32,846 bases of DNA. Source: CAZRWH01 sp964603905 (GTDB lineage Bacteria; Patescibacteriota; Gracilibacteria; UBA1369; UBA12470). Under the pieces are notes generated by a model. It made no database searches, was not told the DNA's origin, and saw only the letters and a list, made by a program, of their open reading frames with translations. The position numbers and the translations under genes are program-made. Location: assembly GCA_964603905.1 (NCBI GenBank), contig CAZRWH010000012.1, positions 1 to 32,846 of the forward strand. Direction: 5' to 3'. Of the stretch, positions 15,041-23,559 are shown piece by piece. Each line of letters starts with the position of its first letter. The first letter of the stretch is position 1.

Positions 15041-15493
15041 GTTGTGTCCTTTTGATGTGCAGCCAGCAACTGTTAGTTTCTTCGAGCCATTCTTCAACAT
15101 CTCTTTCAAGTCTAAAAACACAAGTCCATAAGCCCTTCCCTCTGGTTACCTCATTTCAGATTTTTTAAGACTGCCCATGAGATTTTTTCACTCATATCTG
15201 TTTTACACAGGGCTCTCCTTTTAAGCTGGTTATCTAAGTTTTAATTCTGCTCTTCGCACCAGCCCCTGCTACTTACAATCCTCAATTGTCTTTCCTCCAA
15301 CCCTATGCTAGCTCACATAAGATATTTAAAAGTAGACTGCTCGTTAGGCGTTACAGTCAGACAATCCTTCTACTTCCCCAGTGGACATACAGTCATGTGC
15401 CCCTTCAGGCTGCACTCTCAAATTTTCAAATAACTTTTTAGCTCCACAGGGAGGAGTCGAACCTCCCTGCGACCATCTGTGGAGTGGGTTGTC
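15041..15493 (-). other. Long gap without a convincing gene, rich in inverted repeats
   Basis: About 450 bases have no plausible reading frame over 30 codons with a ribosome binding site. Read on the minus strand, several pairings are visible: the tRNA-like element at 15442-15484, GACTG/CAGTC around the AACGCCTAACG loop (about 15335-15358), a longer-range ATTGTCT/AGACAAT pair that encloses it (about 15289-15366), and GCTGGT/ACCAGC near 15223-15265. This points to a structured RNA or leader, and it is also the best place for a replication origin, being just upstream of recombination and replication genes. Nothing here proves either. Confidence 0.55.
15442..15484 (-). ncRNA. tRNA-like minihelix (acceptor plus T arm only)
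   Basis: Read on the minus strand, an 8-bp outer helix CTCCACAG/CTGTGGAG encloses ATGGTCGCA and then a GGGAGG stem, a TTCGACT loop and a CCTCCC stem. The loop is the canonical TPsiC heptamer and GGTCGCAGG is typical of the variable-loop/T-arm junction of tRNAs, so this is a tRNA reduced to acceptor and T arms: the D and anticodon arms are absent and no CCA follows (CTAAAAAG instead). It could be a deletion relic, a tRNA mimic or a processing signal. It is not a normal tRNA gene, and there is no U tract for a terminator. Confidence 0.65.
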
Positions 15494-15889
15494 TTACGAT
15501 TCGACTGAAATTCCCTCACTCATCATAGTTTGGTGTTGAATCTCTGTGTCCATAATTTCGACTAGCCGCCTATGATTGTCTATCATTAGTTTGCCATATA
15601 TGACAGCAAACCTTGGCTGAATAGACCCGTCGACCACCACGTGAAAGTCACGTCCGTCTGGATCATAATGCACCTCGAATGAGCTGTAGAAAATTCTTCC
15701 GTCTTCCTCACTCCAATCAACCATATGTGGATGATACTTAATTCTGGCCTTCCACGTTGGTCTGAAAAATCGTACGTGCTCTTTTTCGTCTAGCGTTCTT
15801 GCTACGGCGTTGCACAGCATTACCTGAGGAGCATTTTTTACTCGCTTTTCGTTCTCTTCTCTGATTTGTTTTTTTGTTTTTTTAGCCAT
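15494..15889 (-). CDS. Hypothetical early protein
   Basis: This 131-residue protein has a strongly basic N-terminus (MAKKTKKQIREENEKRVKN) followed by a mixed strand-rich body with several HVRFF-, FEVHYDPDG- and FHVVVDG-type strands. No family is recognised. It is the second gene after the putative early promoter, so a role early in infection such as host takeover or anti-defence is plausible. It follows the upstream gene by 4 nt, with a GGAGAA site. Confidence 0.6.
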   Translation of the reverse strand: MAKKTKKQIREENEKRVKNAPQVMLCNAVARTLDEKEHVRFFRPTWKARIKYHPHMVDWSEEDGRIFYSSFEVHYDPDGRDFHVVVDGSIQPRFAVIYGKLMIDNHRRLVEIMDTEIQHQTMMSEGISVES

Positions 15890-15893
15890 CTCT

Positions 15894-16466
15894 TTATTCT
15901 CCTAAGTTGATTGTCGTTATTTGATTTCCGTCGTTTTTAAACCCAACGAAGAAATCGTTAAGCACGAAGGCGTCTCCACCAGCTAAAGACATTGTCCATA
16001 GCTGACCCTCGCTGTTGTTCTGAATGAGCTTTATTGCGTCGGCGATCGGAAGGTAGGCTCCATCCCATCTGCCATCATGAGGCTTAACCGCATAATGAAT
16101 TGTGTATCCACGACCATTGTAGCCCCTCTTGCGCTTTTCACCTGAAATCCAATCGACGACTTTTTTGCGCGAGATTGTTTCGTCTGGTGGATTTGAATAT
16201 GTGTCCTCATATACCTGAGTGTACTGCTTCTTTAGAGTGCCGATCATAAGATCAAACAACACGAGTTGTTTGTCATAGTTGAACCACATAGAAACCACAA
16301 GCATAAGCGGATACTCTTCTATGGTGTATGAGCCTTCGCCGTCCTCTGCGTGCTCCCTCACAATGGCCTTCACGCCCTCAGAAAACCACCTCCAATTATC
16401 TTCGCCTACCATCAAGCAGCTCTCAAGCTCGTTGGTGATTATTGTTGTTCTTTTTATTTGTGTCAT
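15894..16466 (-). CDS. Hypothetical first gene of the early region
   Basis: This 190-residue protein has no recognised domain. Sequence character is that of a soluble globular protein with tryptophan-rich stretches (NWRWFSEG at 24-31, VSMWFNYD near 58-65, QLWTMSLAGGDAF near 155-167). It starts with a strong AAGGAG site right after the AT-rich promoter region at 16543-16570 and is transcribed away from the end of the tail operon, so it is probably the first product made on entry. Confidence 0.6.
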   Translation of the reverse strand: MTQIKRTTIITNELESCLMVGEDNWRWFSEGVKAIVREHAEDGEGSYTIEEYPLMLVVSMWFNYDKQLVLFDLMIGTLKKQYTQVYEDTYSNPPDETISRKKVVDWISGEKRKRGYNGRGYTIHYAVKPHDGRWDGAYLPIADAIKLIQNNSEGQLWTMSLAGGDAFVLNDFFVGFKNDGNQITTINLGE

Positions 16467-16542
16467 CCTTTTGTTCTCCTTATTTATTTACTGATCGAAG
16501 CTACAAGAAGAATGAGTCGAGTGCAACAATTATTTTTAATAT

Positions 16543-16570
16543 ATTTTAAATTTATTTAATATATGTGCAA
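16543..16570 (-). promoter_or_regulatory. Possible early promoter
   Basis: On the minus strand TTGCAC (16565-16570) is followed after 16 bp by TAAAAT (16543-16548), which matches the -10 consensus at five of six positions; the -35 box is weaker. The segment lies in the 106-bp gap between the last tail gene and the first early gene and is very AT-rich. A second TTGCAC occurs at 16521-16526 with a poorer -10. Boundary position between modules supports promoter function. Confidence 0.4.
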
Positions 16571-16572
16571 GC

Positions 16573-17571
16573 CTACCAAGTTTCCTCGATAGACAAATCT
16601 ACATTCCAAAGTTTAGGTGCGATCTGTTTTGCTTCGAATTTAGAGCTTGTAAATCTTGCGAAGATGTAATCGCCCATCGTAGTCGAGTCTTTATCTGGCG
16701 AAAAAATGAATGGAATGTATCGCCCAGATGTCTTATTCCAGATATCGTGTATAACTGAATCACCCCAGGGCGACGAAAGATCGGATGGCATTAGGTCTGT
16801 ATCGCTTAGATATTTGAAGGCAATATCGTATGATATCCTCCCTCCGGTTCGTCTAAAATATGTGGTTGATCTCTGTCTAAATGGTTGTCCGAATTTATTG
16901 TCTGCGAAATCATCTCCACCCAAATGAGCTGCAGTAGCAAAATCTCCACCGCCTAGTGCTCTTCTTATAGATACACCGTCGTATTCAAGGCCCCTTCCAA
17001 TATTAACGTCAGGAGCATGTGGCGGATCGTAATATTCACCCATCATAATACACCCAATTTCAAGGTCAGTTGCTGAAAAATTTGCATCATCCTCAATTTC
17101 TATTGCCCAATACCTTCCGTCGTTAGAGGTTACTTCATCAAATGTAAGGATTGTTGAGCCATTACTTGAGGGGGTTACAATTTCAGAACTTTCTGTACCA
17201 TTAACAATGACTGACACATTTGATACCGTTGTTCCTTCTCCCGCCCCAGTAAATGCGGTGGCTTTGTAGGCTACACGAATCTTACCCTCTGCTGAAACGA
17301 GATTATGATTTAAGATTGCCACATAATCAAACTTATCCGCCGTTGAGGTTGCTTGTGCATCCCATTGTAATATAATGTGGGTTGTCGGATTTCCTGATGT
17401 ATCAAAAGAACATCTATTCAGTGGCTTCATGTCTATTAAATCTATAGCCGTTGAGCCTGTGTTAAATGTGCCTGTGATTTTACTAAAATTACTTGTTGTC
17501 AATCCCCTTGATATTTTCCAATTAGGTGTGTCCACATAAAATCTTGGTGTGGCTATTCTACTGTAACTCAT
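16573..17571 (-). CDS. Distal tail protein, function unassigned
   Basis: This 332-residue, strand-rich, serine/threonine- and aspartate-rich protein is typical of structural proteins and is the last gene of the tail operon. The C-terminal half has regular strands around a GRYIPFIFSPDKDS segment (about 286-299) and a WNVDLSIEETW ending. It overlaps the hub gene by 4 nt (ATGA). Position after the hub suggests a tip, spike or receptor-binding component, but no domain is recognised. Confidence 0.65.
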   Translation of the reverse strand: MSYSRIATPRFYVDTPNWKISRGLTTSNFSKITGTFNTGSTAIDLIDMKPLNRCSFDTSGNPTTHIILQWDAQATSTADKFDYVAILNHNLVSAEGKIRVAYKATAFTGAGEGTTVSNVSVIVNGTESSEIVTPSSNGSTILTFDEVTSNDGRYWAIEIEDDANFSATDLEIGCIMMGEYYDPPHAPDVNIGRGLEYDGVSIRRALGGGDFATAAHLGGDDFADNKFGQPFRQRSTTYFRRTGGRISYDIAFKYLSDTDLMPSDLSSPWGDSVIHDIWNKTSGRYIPFIFSPDKDSTTMGDYIFARFTSSKFEAKQIAPKLWNVDLSIEETW

Positions 17572-19610
17572 ATTTCTCTTGCCTCTATTGAAAGTTTATC
17601 AACCGTTCTTCTAGTTGATGTGACCATAAAATCTTTACCACTCCACGCTTCCCCGAATGCCTTTTCTGGAAACATATCGTCAAGCTCAACAACATCTCCA
17701 ACCTCAAGATCAAAATAGTCTGGATTAATCACCGTTGCAGATACCACGATTTTTATATCCCCATAGATATTTGCATAATAATCTGCAAAGCCGTTATTTG
17801 GAGTTCCTGTAAGCCCGGTAGATCCAATCTTAGCAACAAGCGCATCTAACTTTACTTGCTCAATGTTTTCCTCGTCGAGTATATTCCAGTTATCTCGAAC
17901 GCTCGGAGAACTCGAGTCTTCGTGTGTAGAAGAACTCAAATGCTTGTTTTCAGCTGGGTGCTTCTTATAGCTGATTTCCATTTTTGTCAGCAATTCAGAA
18001 AATGGAGTGTGTTTTACCTTTATGTCTTCTAAATCGTGTTTGGTTAGCGTAGCAGACGAAGATGGAGAGTCTGGGATAAATATATATTGTGGAGAGCCGT
18101 CTGATTTGTATCGAAAAATAAAACAACCCTCATATTGTAGTTTTTCAAGCGTCTTTCGAATATCAACTTCTTTTAATGTCCACCATCGAATATCCCAGCC
18201 TGCCCTTGCAGTATCTAACGACGACCAGCCATCAGGAATTGATGTGGTCATGCCAGTATATCGAATTAACATATCCCTATGTGCTTCGTGGATTTCTGTA
18301 ATATCAGCAGAGCCACCAGACCATGACTCTGTAAGTCCGTCGGCTCCGGTGTACAGCTGTCTTATGTCATTAACTTGCTTCTTAGAAGCTTCTGGCTCGG
18401 TTCCCCATTGAATTTTTGCAGTACCCCTATATTCTATCTCATATATATACGATGTGCAAGCATGGTAATGAAGACCTCCAGTTCCTTGATGTTTCACGTG
18501 TATCTCAACATAATTGAAATGAGAATCACCACCCTCGTAGTTAGACGTTATATCAACCCACCCAGTAGTAACCGTTTCGTCTTTTTTTAACCCACTAACT
18601 GAGTCAATCAACCTATCGTCTCCAAATGTATTGTCATATATATAAACACTGCCACCCTGCGTTAATCCAGTTTTCATTCGATATTTGATTTTCATTTGTA
18701 TTTCATCAAATGTGCCAAGCATGTCTGGAACGTCTAAGCGTAGGTATAAGTGTTCTATGTCGTTGTCCCATAAATTGCTTGTTTGGGTTGTGTAAGTATT
18801 CCAATCTGCATCAAATGCATTTTGCGGACTTCCACTCGCATCAAAGGTGTTGTCTGTGTTGACGTCTGACGGCCTAAATTTATAATGCCTTCTCACTGTT
18901 TTTGTGCAGTCTATTGCATCAATCCCCTCGTATGCACTCCCCGTATCCTCATAATAAGAAGTGTCGTTGTGTCCAGACCCAGACAACAGCCCGATTGGAA
19001 TGAATTGATTGAGATTTTTCTCATAAAAATGCACTCTTTCCAATGTTGGGCCTTGCTTGTGTAGCAAGCACCTAATATTACCACCAATAATCTTATGTAT
19101 AGGGAGAGGGAAGAGCTTTGTCTCTGTGCAGTAAGCAGCCGATGTGATTGCTGGGGAGCTGGTTGTCTGATAGTTTCCATAAGAGATGGGGAAGTACACT
19201 CCGTCAGATGTTTTTGTCTGCGGAATTGATATAAAATCCCACGGTCTATGGGATGTCATGCCGAGATTAATCTTGTTTCCATCGGTAGCAATATCAATTA
19301 ATCGAAATGAACCAATCTGGGTTGAAGTATCATTTGAATACACGCTCACCGTTTGGTTGATATAGTGATTTGAGCCACCAAACAATTCTTCAGATATTGG
19401 AGAACCATTATATTGAAAGTCTGGAATTGTTATCGAGATATTTCCAGTTTTAGCCGTTGATTTGGCTAAGTTGATAGATTCTCTGATTGTCGGACGGTTG
19501 AGGATACACCCATGATACTTATTACCGGAATCCACCACATCAGCAAAAGACAAGTATAAAAACCCACTGTTATCGTTGGCAAGCTTGAATAACCAATTTT
19601 CCTTATGCAA
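17568..19610 (-). CDS. Tail hub / tip protein
   Basis: This 680-residue protein lies immediately after the tape measure, where siphophages encode the baseplate hub or tail-tip proteins. The N-terminal 115 residues (RESINLAKSTAKTGNISITI near 43-62, later GSFRLIDIATDGNKINLGM) and the final segment (DYFDLEVGDVVELDD near 631-645, ending DKLSIEAREI) have the strand pattern of gp27/hub-like proteins in which the last strands define an LEVGD turn. The middle third is less familiar and may be an inserted carbohydrate-binding or adhesion region. Start is TTG at 19610 with AGAGG upstream; it overlaps the tape measure by 8 nt. Confidence 0.7.
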   Translation of the reverse strand: MHKENWLFKLANDNSGFLYLSFADVVDSGNKYHGCILNRPTIRESINLAKSTAKTGNISITIPDFQYNGSPISEELFGGSNHYINQTVSVYSNDTSTQIGSFRLIDIATDGNKINLGMTSHRPWDFISIPQTKTSDGVYFPISYGNYQTTSSPAITSAAYCTETKLFPLPIHKIIGGNIRCLLHKQGPTLERVHFYEKNLNQFIPIGLLSGSGHNDTSYYEDTGSAYEGIDAIDCTKTVRRHYKFRPSDVNTDNTFDASGSPQNAFDADWNTYTTQTSNLWDNDIEHLYLRLDVPDMLGTFDEIQMKIKYRMKTGLTQGGSVYIYDNTFGDDRLIDSVSGLKKDETVTTGWVDITSNYEGGDSHFNYVEIHVKHQGTGGLHYHACTSYIYEIEYRGTAKIQWGTEPEASKKQVNDIRQLYTGADGLTESWSGGSADITEIHEAHRDMLIRYTGMTTSIPDGWSSLDTARAGWDIRWWTLKEVDIRKTLEKLQYEGCFIFRYKSDGSPQYIFIPDSPSSSATLTKHDLEDIKVKHTPFSELLTKMEISYKKHPAENKHLSSSTHEDSSSPSVRDNWNILDEENIEQVKLDALVAKIGSTGLTGTPNNGFADYYANIYGDIKIVVSATVINPDYFDLEVGDVVELDDMFPEKAFGEAWSGKDFMVTSTRRTVDKLSIEAREI

Positions 19611-21870
19611 GGCTTAACCTCTTAGATTTTTCGATGGTTGGTATAATATGATCTTGCGTGAACTCTTCTGTCATAATTGGGTTGTTGAATATATAAGTAT
19701 CTCCACCACGTAACGCTCTGTCAGGGGTTCTATCTATTGGGGTAATCTTAACGTGCTCTTTCCCCTCCTCACCGACCATAATCATTTCAGGCCCCCCCGT
19801 AACAAATTCACCACCTTTGGCGAATTTTTGTGTTTTGATTTTTACAAGATTTGCCAAGCCAGCCGCCGTAATTGCAGCAGCCTGAATGTAGTTTGCTGGT
19901 GGAGGACCACCGTATTTTGGATCAAGCATTTTTGTTGCTGCTGAATAAGTGTGCATAATGGTTTCACCTGCAAGTAAGGCTTTTTGAGCAACCGCCCAAG
20001 TCTTAGACTTTTTGCCACTCCCTGCCGTTGCTTCATTCAAAGCAGCTAAAGAACCCATCATATTCCCAGCAGCTTGTTGGGTTGATGCATCTAACTCAAT
20101 CATTCCCTGTGCAAGCGCTTGTAAAGCAGGATGTCCTGCCATCATTTGTGCGGTAAACTCACTAAGAGACATAGAAATCACCTCAAGCGGATTTTCATCT
20201 TCAGGCACAGAAAGCAACTCAAACTCTTGTCTAATCCTTCTAATAGCTAAAGCGCTCTCAAACGCCCTCTCTGTGACTTCTTCTAGAATCTCGGGGGTGG
20301 CTACAATTGTTTGATTGTACGATTCGGCTAATTTAACAGCATCCTCATTGAGTTGATTAATCTCTTGCTGTATAGCAATTTGCGCCTCTCTATTCTTCTG
20401 CAACTCGCTTTCTGCGCGAAGATGTTCGCCTAAAACAGTACTATATAACATCCCTCCGTCGTTGTGCATGTTGTTAAGTATGTCTTGAGCAACAGCCACC
20501 TCGTCAATTAAACCAACTTCTTCTTTTCTCAACTTGAGCTGCTTTCCTAGCAAATCACGAATATTTTCCTCATTAACAGAAAGTGCAAGTCTCTTGAGCA
20601 TTGCGGATGTTACAGCCTTTTGAGCTTCTTCAATATCTTCAAGAGAGCTGTTTTCAGTTAAGAGGTTTGGCAAATAATCACCATACATTGCGTTGATGTC
20701 TGCAATTGCCTTGACTCTCACTTCTTCGGTTGCATTAAGATCCTTAACTGTGTTGAATAATATTCTCGCCTCTGCCTCTTCTTTGCCTGTAGATTGAATG
20801 AGGTCTGTCATTCCACTCACCATAGAGGTTACAAGATCAACCCCCTGTCTCAATGCACCGTCAAATGTATCAAAAAACGCTATTTGGAGGCCTTCTGTGG
20901 CAGATTTAAGTGTTAATAAACTCCCCTCTAAGGTGTCCATCTGAATTTCTGCCATCTTTTGTGCTGCTCCACCTGCTCTATCTAACTCATCAGCATAAGA
21001 CCCAAAGGCATCAGAGGATTCAATTAATATCGGAAGAGCTGCCTGCAACAATCTAGGTACCTTGCCGAGTTGTTCGTTGGTTAATCCGCCAGCATCTTTC
21101 GTCTTTTGAAAGACCTCGGTTAATTCTTCAAACGTCGTTACGTTTGTCCCAAATACTTTACTCAACGCAGAGCCTGGAACTTTCATTTGCACAAGCACAT
21201 TTTTGAGTGCCGTTCCTGCCATTGAGCCAGCTACTCCGGCATTGGCCAACAACCCCAGCATTGCCGTCGTTTGTTGGACAGTATAACCGGCAGTCTTAGC
21301 TACTGGGGCGACGTATTTCATTGACTCGGTGAACTTATCCATGTCAAGAGCCGACGTGGAGAATGATTTTGCCATCGTATCGGTAATAATTGCCGTGTCT
21401 TTGGCATCCATTCCGAATCCTCTAAGTGTAGCACCGGCAACAGCTGCTGCTGTAGCAAGCTCTGTCCCAGAAGCAGCGGCTAGCGCAAGCGTTGATTCGG
21501 TAACATTGAGAATTTCCTTTGAGGTGAAACCAAGCTTTCCAAACTCTGTCTGCAATTCCCCAACTTGTGCCGCTGTAAACTTGGTGCTTGCACCCAACCT
21601 GAGAGCGTCTCTCTCGAGATTTCTGAAGTCTACACCCGTTGCACCAGTAAGCGCCCTGAGATTCGCCATTGATTGCTCAAACTTACCGCCTACTTCCGCA
21701 GATGTTTTGAAGGCGTTAATAATACCACGGGCTGCAAAAAACGCCAATCCTACGCCAACAGCAGCCTTCCCGAGGCTCACAAGGCTGTTGTCTACACCCT
21801 TTATTCCCCTTTCAGATTTGCCAGCTCCCCGAGCTTTTACATCAATGTAATATTTGGTATTATTGGGCAT
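19603..21870 (-). CDS. Tail tape measure protein
   Basis: This 755-residue protein sets tail length and is ejected at infection. The TP901-type minor tail domain is clear in the first third: ANLRALTGATGVD near 68-80, LGASTKFTAAQVGELQTEFG near 92-111, AGATLRGFGMDA near 144-155 and VAPVAKTAGYTVQQTTAML near 187-205. Long helical stretches follow, with a hydrophobic alanine-rich segment near 640-700 that could insert in a membrane. At about 0.15 nm per residue it predicts a tail of roughly 110 nm. The start codon overlaps the stop of the frameshifted chaperone by 11 nt. Confidence 0.93.
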   Translation of the reverse strand: MPNNTKYYIDVKARGAGKSERGIKGVDNSLVSLGKAAVGVGLAFFAARGIINAFKTSAEVGGKFEQSMANLRALTGATGVDFRNLERDALRLGASTKFTAAQVGELQTEFGKLGFTSKEILNVTESTLALAAASGTELATAAAVAGATLRGFGMDAKDTAIITDTMAKSFSTSALDMDKFTESMKYVAPVAKTAGYTVQQTTAMLGLLANAGVAGSMAGTALKNVLVQMKVPGSALSKVFGTNVTTFEELTEVFQKTKDAGGLTNEQLGKVPRLLQAALPILIESSDAFGSYADELDRAGGAAQKMAEIQMDTLEGSLLTLKSATEGLQIAFFDTFDGALRQGVDLVTSMVSGMTDLIQSTGKEEAEARILFNTVKDLNATEEVRVKAIADINAMYGDYLPNLLTENSSLEDIEEAQKAVTSAMLKRLALSVNEENIRDLLGKQLKLRKEEVGLIDEVAVAQDILNNMHNDGGMLYSTVLGEHLRAESELQKNREAQIAIQQEINQLNEDAVKLAESYNQTIVATPEILEEVTERAFESALAIRRIRQEFELLSVPEDENPLEVISMSLSEFTAQMMAGHPALQALAQGMIELDASTQQAAGNMMGSLAALNEATAGSGKKSKTWAVAQKALLAGETIMHTYSAATKMLDPKYGGPPPANYIQAAAITAAGLANLVKIKTQKFAKGGEFVTGGPEMIMVGEEGKEHVKITPIDRTPDRALRGGDTYIFNNPIMTEEFTQDHIIPTIEKSKRLSLA

Positions 21871-22557
21871 TTCTTTTTTCTTTCTCTATGGCGTTGATCT
21901 CATTCGATATGACAATAAAACAATCGGTTAGAAACGCATCTGCATCATCTAATGATTTCGCATATGGAACTCTAAATCTGTCCATGATCATATACTCGTT
22001 AATAACGTCTTCGTGCCACCCCTCAATGATCTGGTCAGAGTCTGCAAAGAACGGAACAAGCTTGTGTAGTGCAGAGCCGCTGTCTTTGCTTTCATTTGCT
22101 ATTCTCTCGATCTCAGACCAAATGTCTTCTTCAGTTGTGTATTCAACCTCTTTAAGGAGTGTGGGGGACTGAGCTCGGTAGGGGAGGGCGCCGTACCTAT
22201 CAACTTTGTTGCCGTGATACCAACACCAAGTTGCATACCTCAGTCCCCAACGTCTTTTGGGGACAATAGTAAATATTCTTTGAGAATGAGATTCGAAAGA
22301 GCGTCTTGCTTCGCATCAGTCAATGCGTCGTCTAAGCAAGACGGATCGTCAAAAGCTAAATCTAAGGCACGCTCTATCAGCTTGGCTTGTGCGTCATAAT
22401 CTATTTCTAGATTAACTATCTCCGGTTTCTCCGAATTAACATTAAACGTAGACTTTGCATATACCTTTTTGTTGAGTGCGTGCAGCTCTCTCCGCTGTTG
22501 TCGCGTAATGCTATTTATTTCCCATTCTTTATCAAATGCCTTGATTGTAATTACCAT
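21860..22557 (-). CDS. Tail assembly chaperone gpG-gpT fusion by -1 frameshift
   Basis: The zero frame from 22557 reads 101 codons to the slippery CCCAAAA (22255-22261). Slipping back one base opens a 131-codon frame (22255 to 21863, stop 21860-21862) that has no credible start of its own. This gives a 232-residue product in place of the 105-residue short form. The extension begins RRWGLRYATWCWY and contains EEDIWSEIERI and DRFRVPYAKS; it ends overlapping the tape measure start, exactly as lambda gpGT and its analogues do. The long form is expected to hold the tape measure protein and bring it to the tail tube subunits. The length ratio of the two products and the gene order fit the family. 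Confidence 0.85.
22164..22261 (-). promoter_or_regulatory. -1 ribosomal frameshift signal
   Basis: The heptamer CCCAAAA (22255-22261) sits in the right frame (C CCA AAA). After a 6-nt spacer, GGGGACTGAG (22239-22248) pairs perfectly with CTCAGTCCCC (22164-22173); two more pairs extend it beyond one mismatch. The 65-nt loop holds a second helix (CAACTT/AAGTTG with inner GTTG/CAAC) and a third weaker one (GGTA/TACC), making a branched structure. Spacer length and stem strength are classical for stimulating -1 frameshifting. The zero-frame stop (TGA, 22240-22242) lies inside the stem. Confidence 0.82.
22240..22557 (-). CDS. Tail assembly chaperone, short form (gpG-like)
   Basis: This 105-residue mostly helical protein lies between tail tube and tape measure genes, the invariable position of the gpG-like chaperone. 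It starts at an ATG with AAGGAGG upstream. The N-terminal strands (MVITIKAFDKEWEI) and following helices (SITRQQRRELHALNK, AKLIERALDLAF) fit this group. It would coat the tape measure protein during tail assembly and is absent from mature virions. Four zero-frame codons follow the slippery site before the stop. Confidence 0.82.
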   Translation of the reverse strand: MVITIKAFDKEWEINSITRQQRRELHALNKKVYAKSTFNVNSEKPEIVNLEIDYDAQAKLIERALDLAFDDPSCLDDALTDAKQDALSNLILKEYLLLSPKDVGD

Positions 22558-22572
22558 CGTCCCTCCTTATTT

Positions 22573-23559
22573 CTATGATGCCGTGATACTTACCACATTG
22601 ATTGAAATGTTTGATGCATCTCCAAAAGCTCTGAATGGTACGGTTGCCATCATAATGTTTCCACCCTTCTCGTTTCCGCCTTCTTCGACAATGAATAGTG
22701 GAATAGAGATTGCGAGTCCTGTTACAGACAGATCAACTGGGATTCCGCTATTGCCAATGTAATTGCTTGCCATTCCATCCTGATTTGGGTCTTTCTTAAT
22801 GGTGCAAGAACCAGTCACTTCGAACATTCCCGTCATTGCGAGTCCGAACGGATCGTAATCGGTGTCGTCCTTATAGCCGACTCTTTCTACTGTTCTGGCG
22901 ATAGAAAGGCTGAAGTCGGTAAGGAACATTGGATCTGAATCCATTGTGAAGGACAGGCTGTCAAAAATGCTCTTAGCAGAAGCTGTATCCTCAACTGGAC
23001 TTGTAGCTACAAGCGCTGAATAGTCAGGCTTATATGCGGTTAGCATCGTGAGTTTGACCATCAACTCGCCAGCATTACTACCTGATCCAATTGTAAACTC
23101 TGCGTTCGTTGCAACACAAGACTTGGCTAGCAAGTGTTTATTCGTGTCGTTTCCGCCTATATTCTGGAAAAGAACAGTAACTGCCGTAGTACACGCTGAT
23201 CCGTCTTTGTAAGCAGCGGGGAAAGAATAATCACCGGCAAGCGCAATAGGGCTCGCTCCGTCCTCAACCAACACTTTTCCGGCAAATAATAGCGCAGCAG
23301 CTGTTCCTTTCAGCGTCAGATCAAAGGTATAAACTTTGTTGTCTAGCCTGCGATGAACGCTATTATCAAGCTGAGTCGTTGTATCTGATCTCTGTGGAGT
23401 TGTTTCAGCGGGGGCAGCTAATTCCGGTATGGTGAAATCTGTTATTTGGTACTTATTCCACGTACCCGCCGCTAAGGTTGCAGTACCAAAAGTAATTTCA
23501 GTACCAACCACAACCGATACATCTTTAGTTGGGAAAAATGATGAACTAATCGGTGGCAT
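22573..23559 (-). CDS. Major tail tube protein
   Basis: This 328-residue strand-rich protein lies directly upstream of the tail chaperone, the standard place of the tail tube subunit. It has the alternating strand pattern of the family, with a RRLDNKVYTFDLTLKG stretch near 69-84 and a second repeat-like half around SFTMDSDPMFLTDFSLSIAR near 203-222. About 30 or more hexameric rings of this protein would form the tube. It has a very good GAGGAGG site. The larger than usual size suggests an added surface domain. Confidence 0.85.
   Translation of the reverse strand: MPPISSSFFPTKDVSVVVGTEITFGTATLAAGTWNKYQITDFTIPELAAPAETTPQRSDTTTQLDNSVHRRLDNKVYTFDLTLKGTAAALLFAGKVLVEDGASPIALAGDYSFPAAYKDGSACTTAVTVLFQNIGGNDTNKHLLAKSCVATNAEFTIGSGSNAGELMVKLTMLTAYKPDYSALVATSPVEDTASAKSIFDSLSFTMDSDPMFLTDFSLSIARTVERVGYKDDTDYDPFGLAMTGMFEVTGSCTIKKDPNQDGMASNYIGNSGIPVDLSVTGLAISIPLFIVEEGGNEKGGNIMMATVPFRAFGDASNISINVVSITAS

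Noticed and set aside
15442..15484. Prophage attachment site (attP) in a tRNA 3' end, or a tmRNA
   Set aside because: There is no integrase in the genome. The element keeps its own 5' acceptor strand just before the T arm, unlike attP cores or permuted tmRNA, and no tag-coding frame is found.
21329..22172. Plus-strand open frames opposite the tape measure and chaperone genes
   Set aside because: They are antisense to strongly supported minus-strand genes, have no suitable ribosome binding sites, and reflect the codon bias of the other strand.
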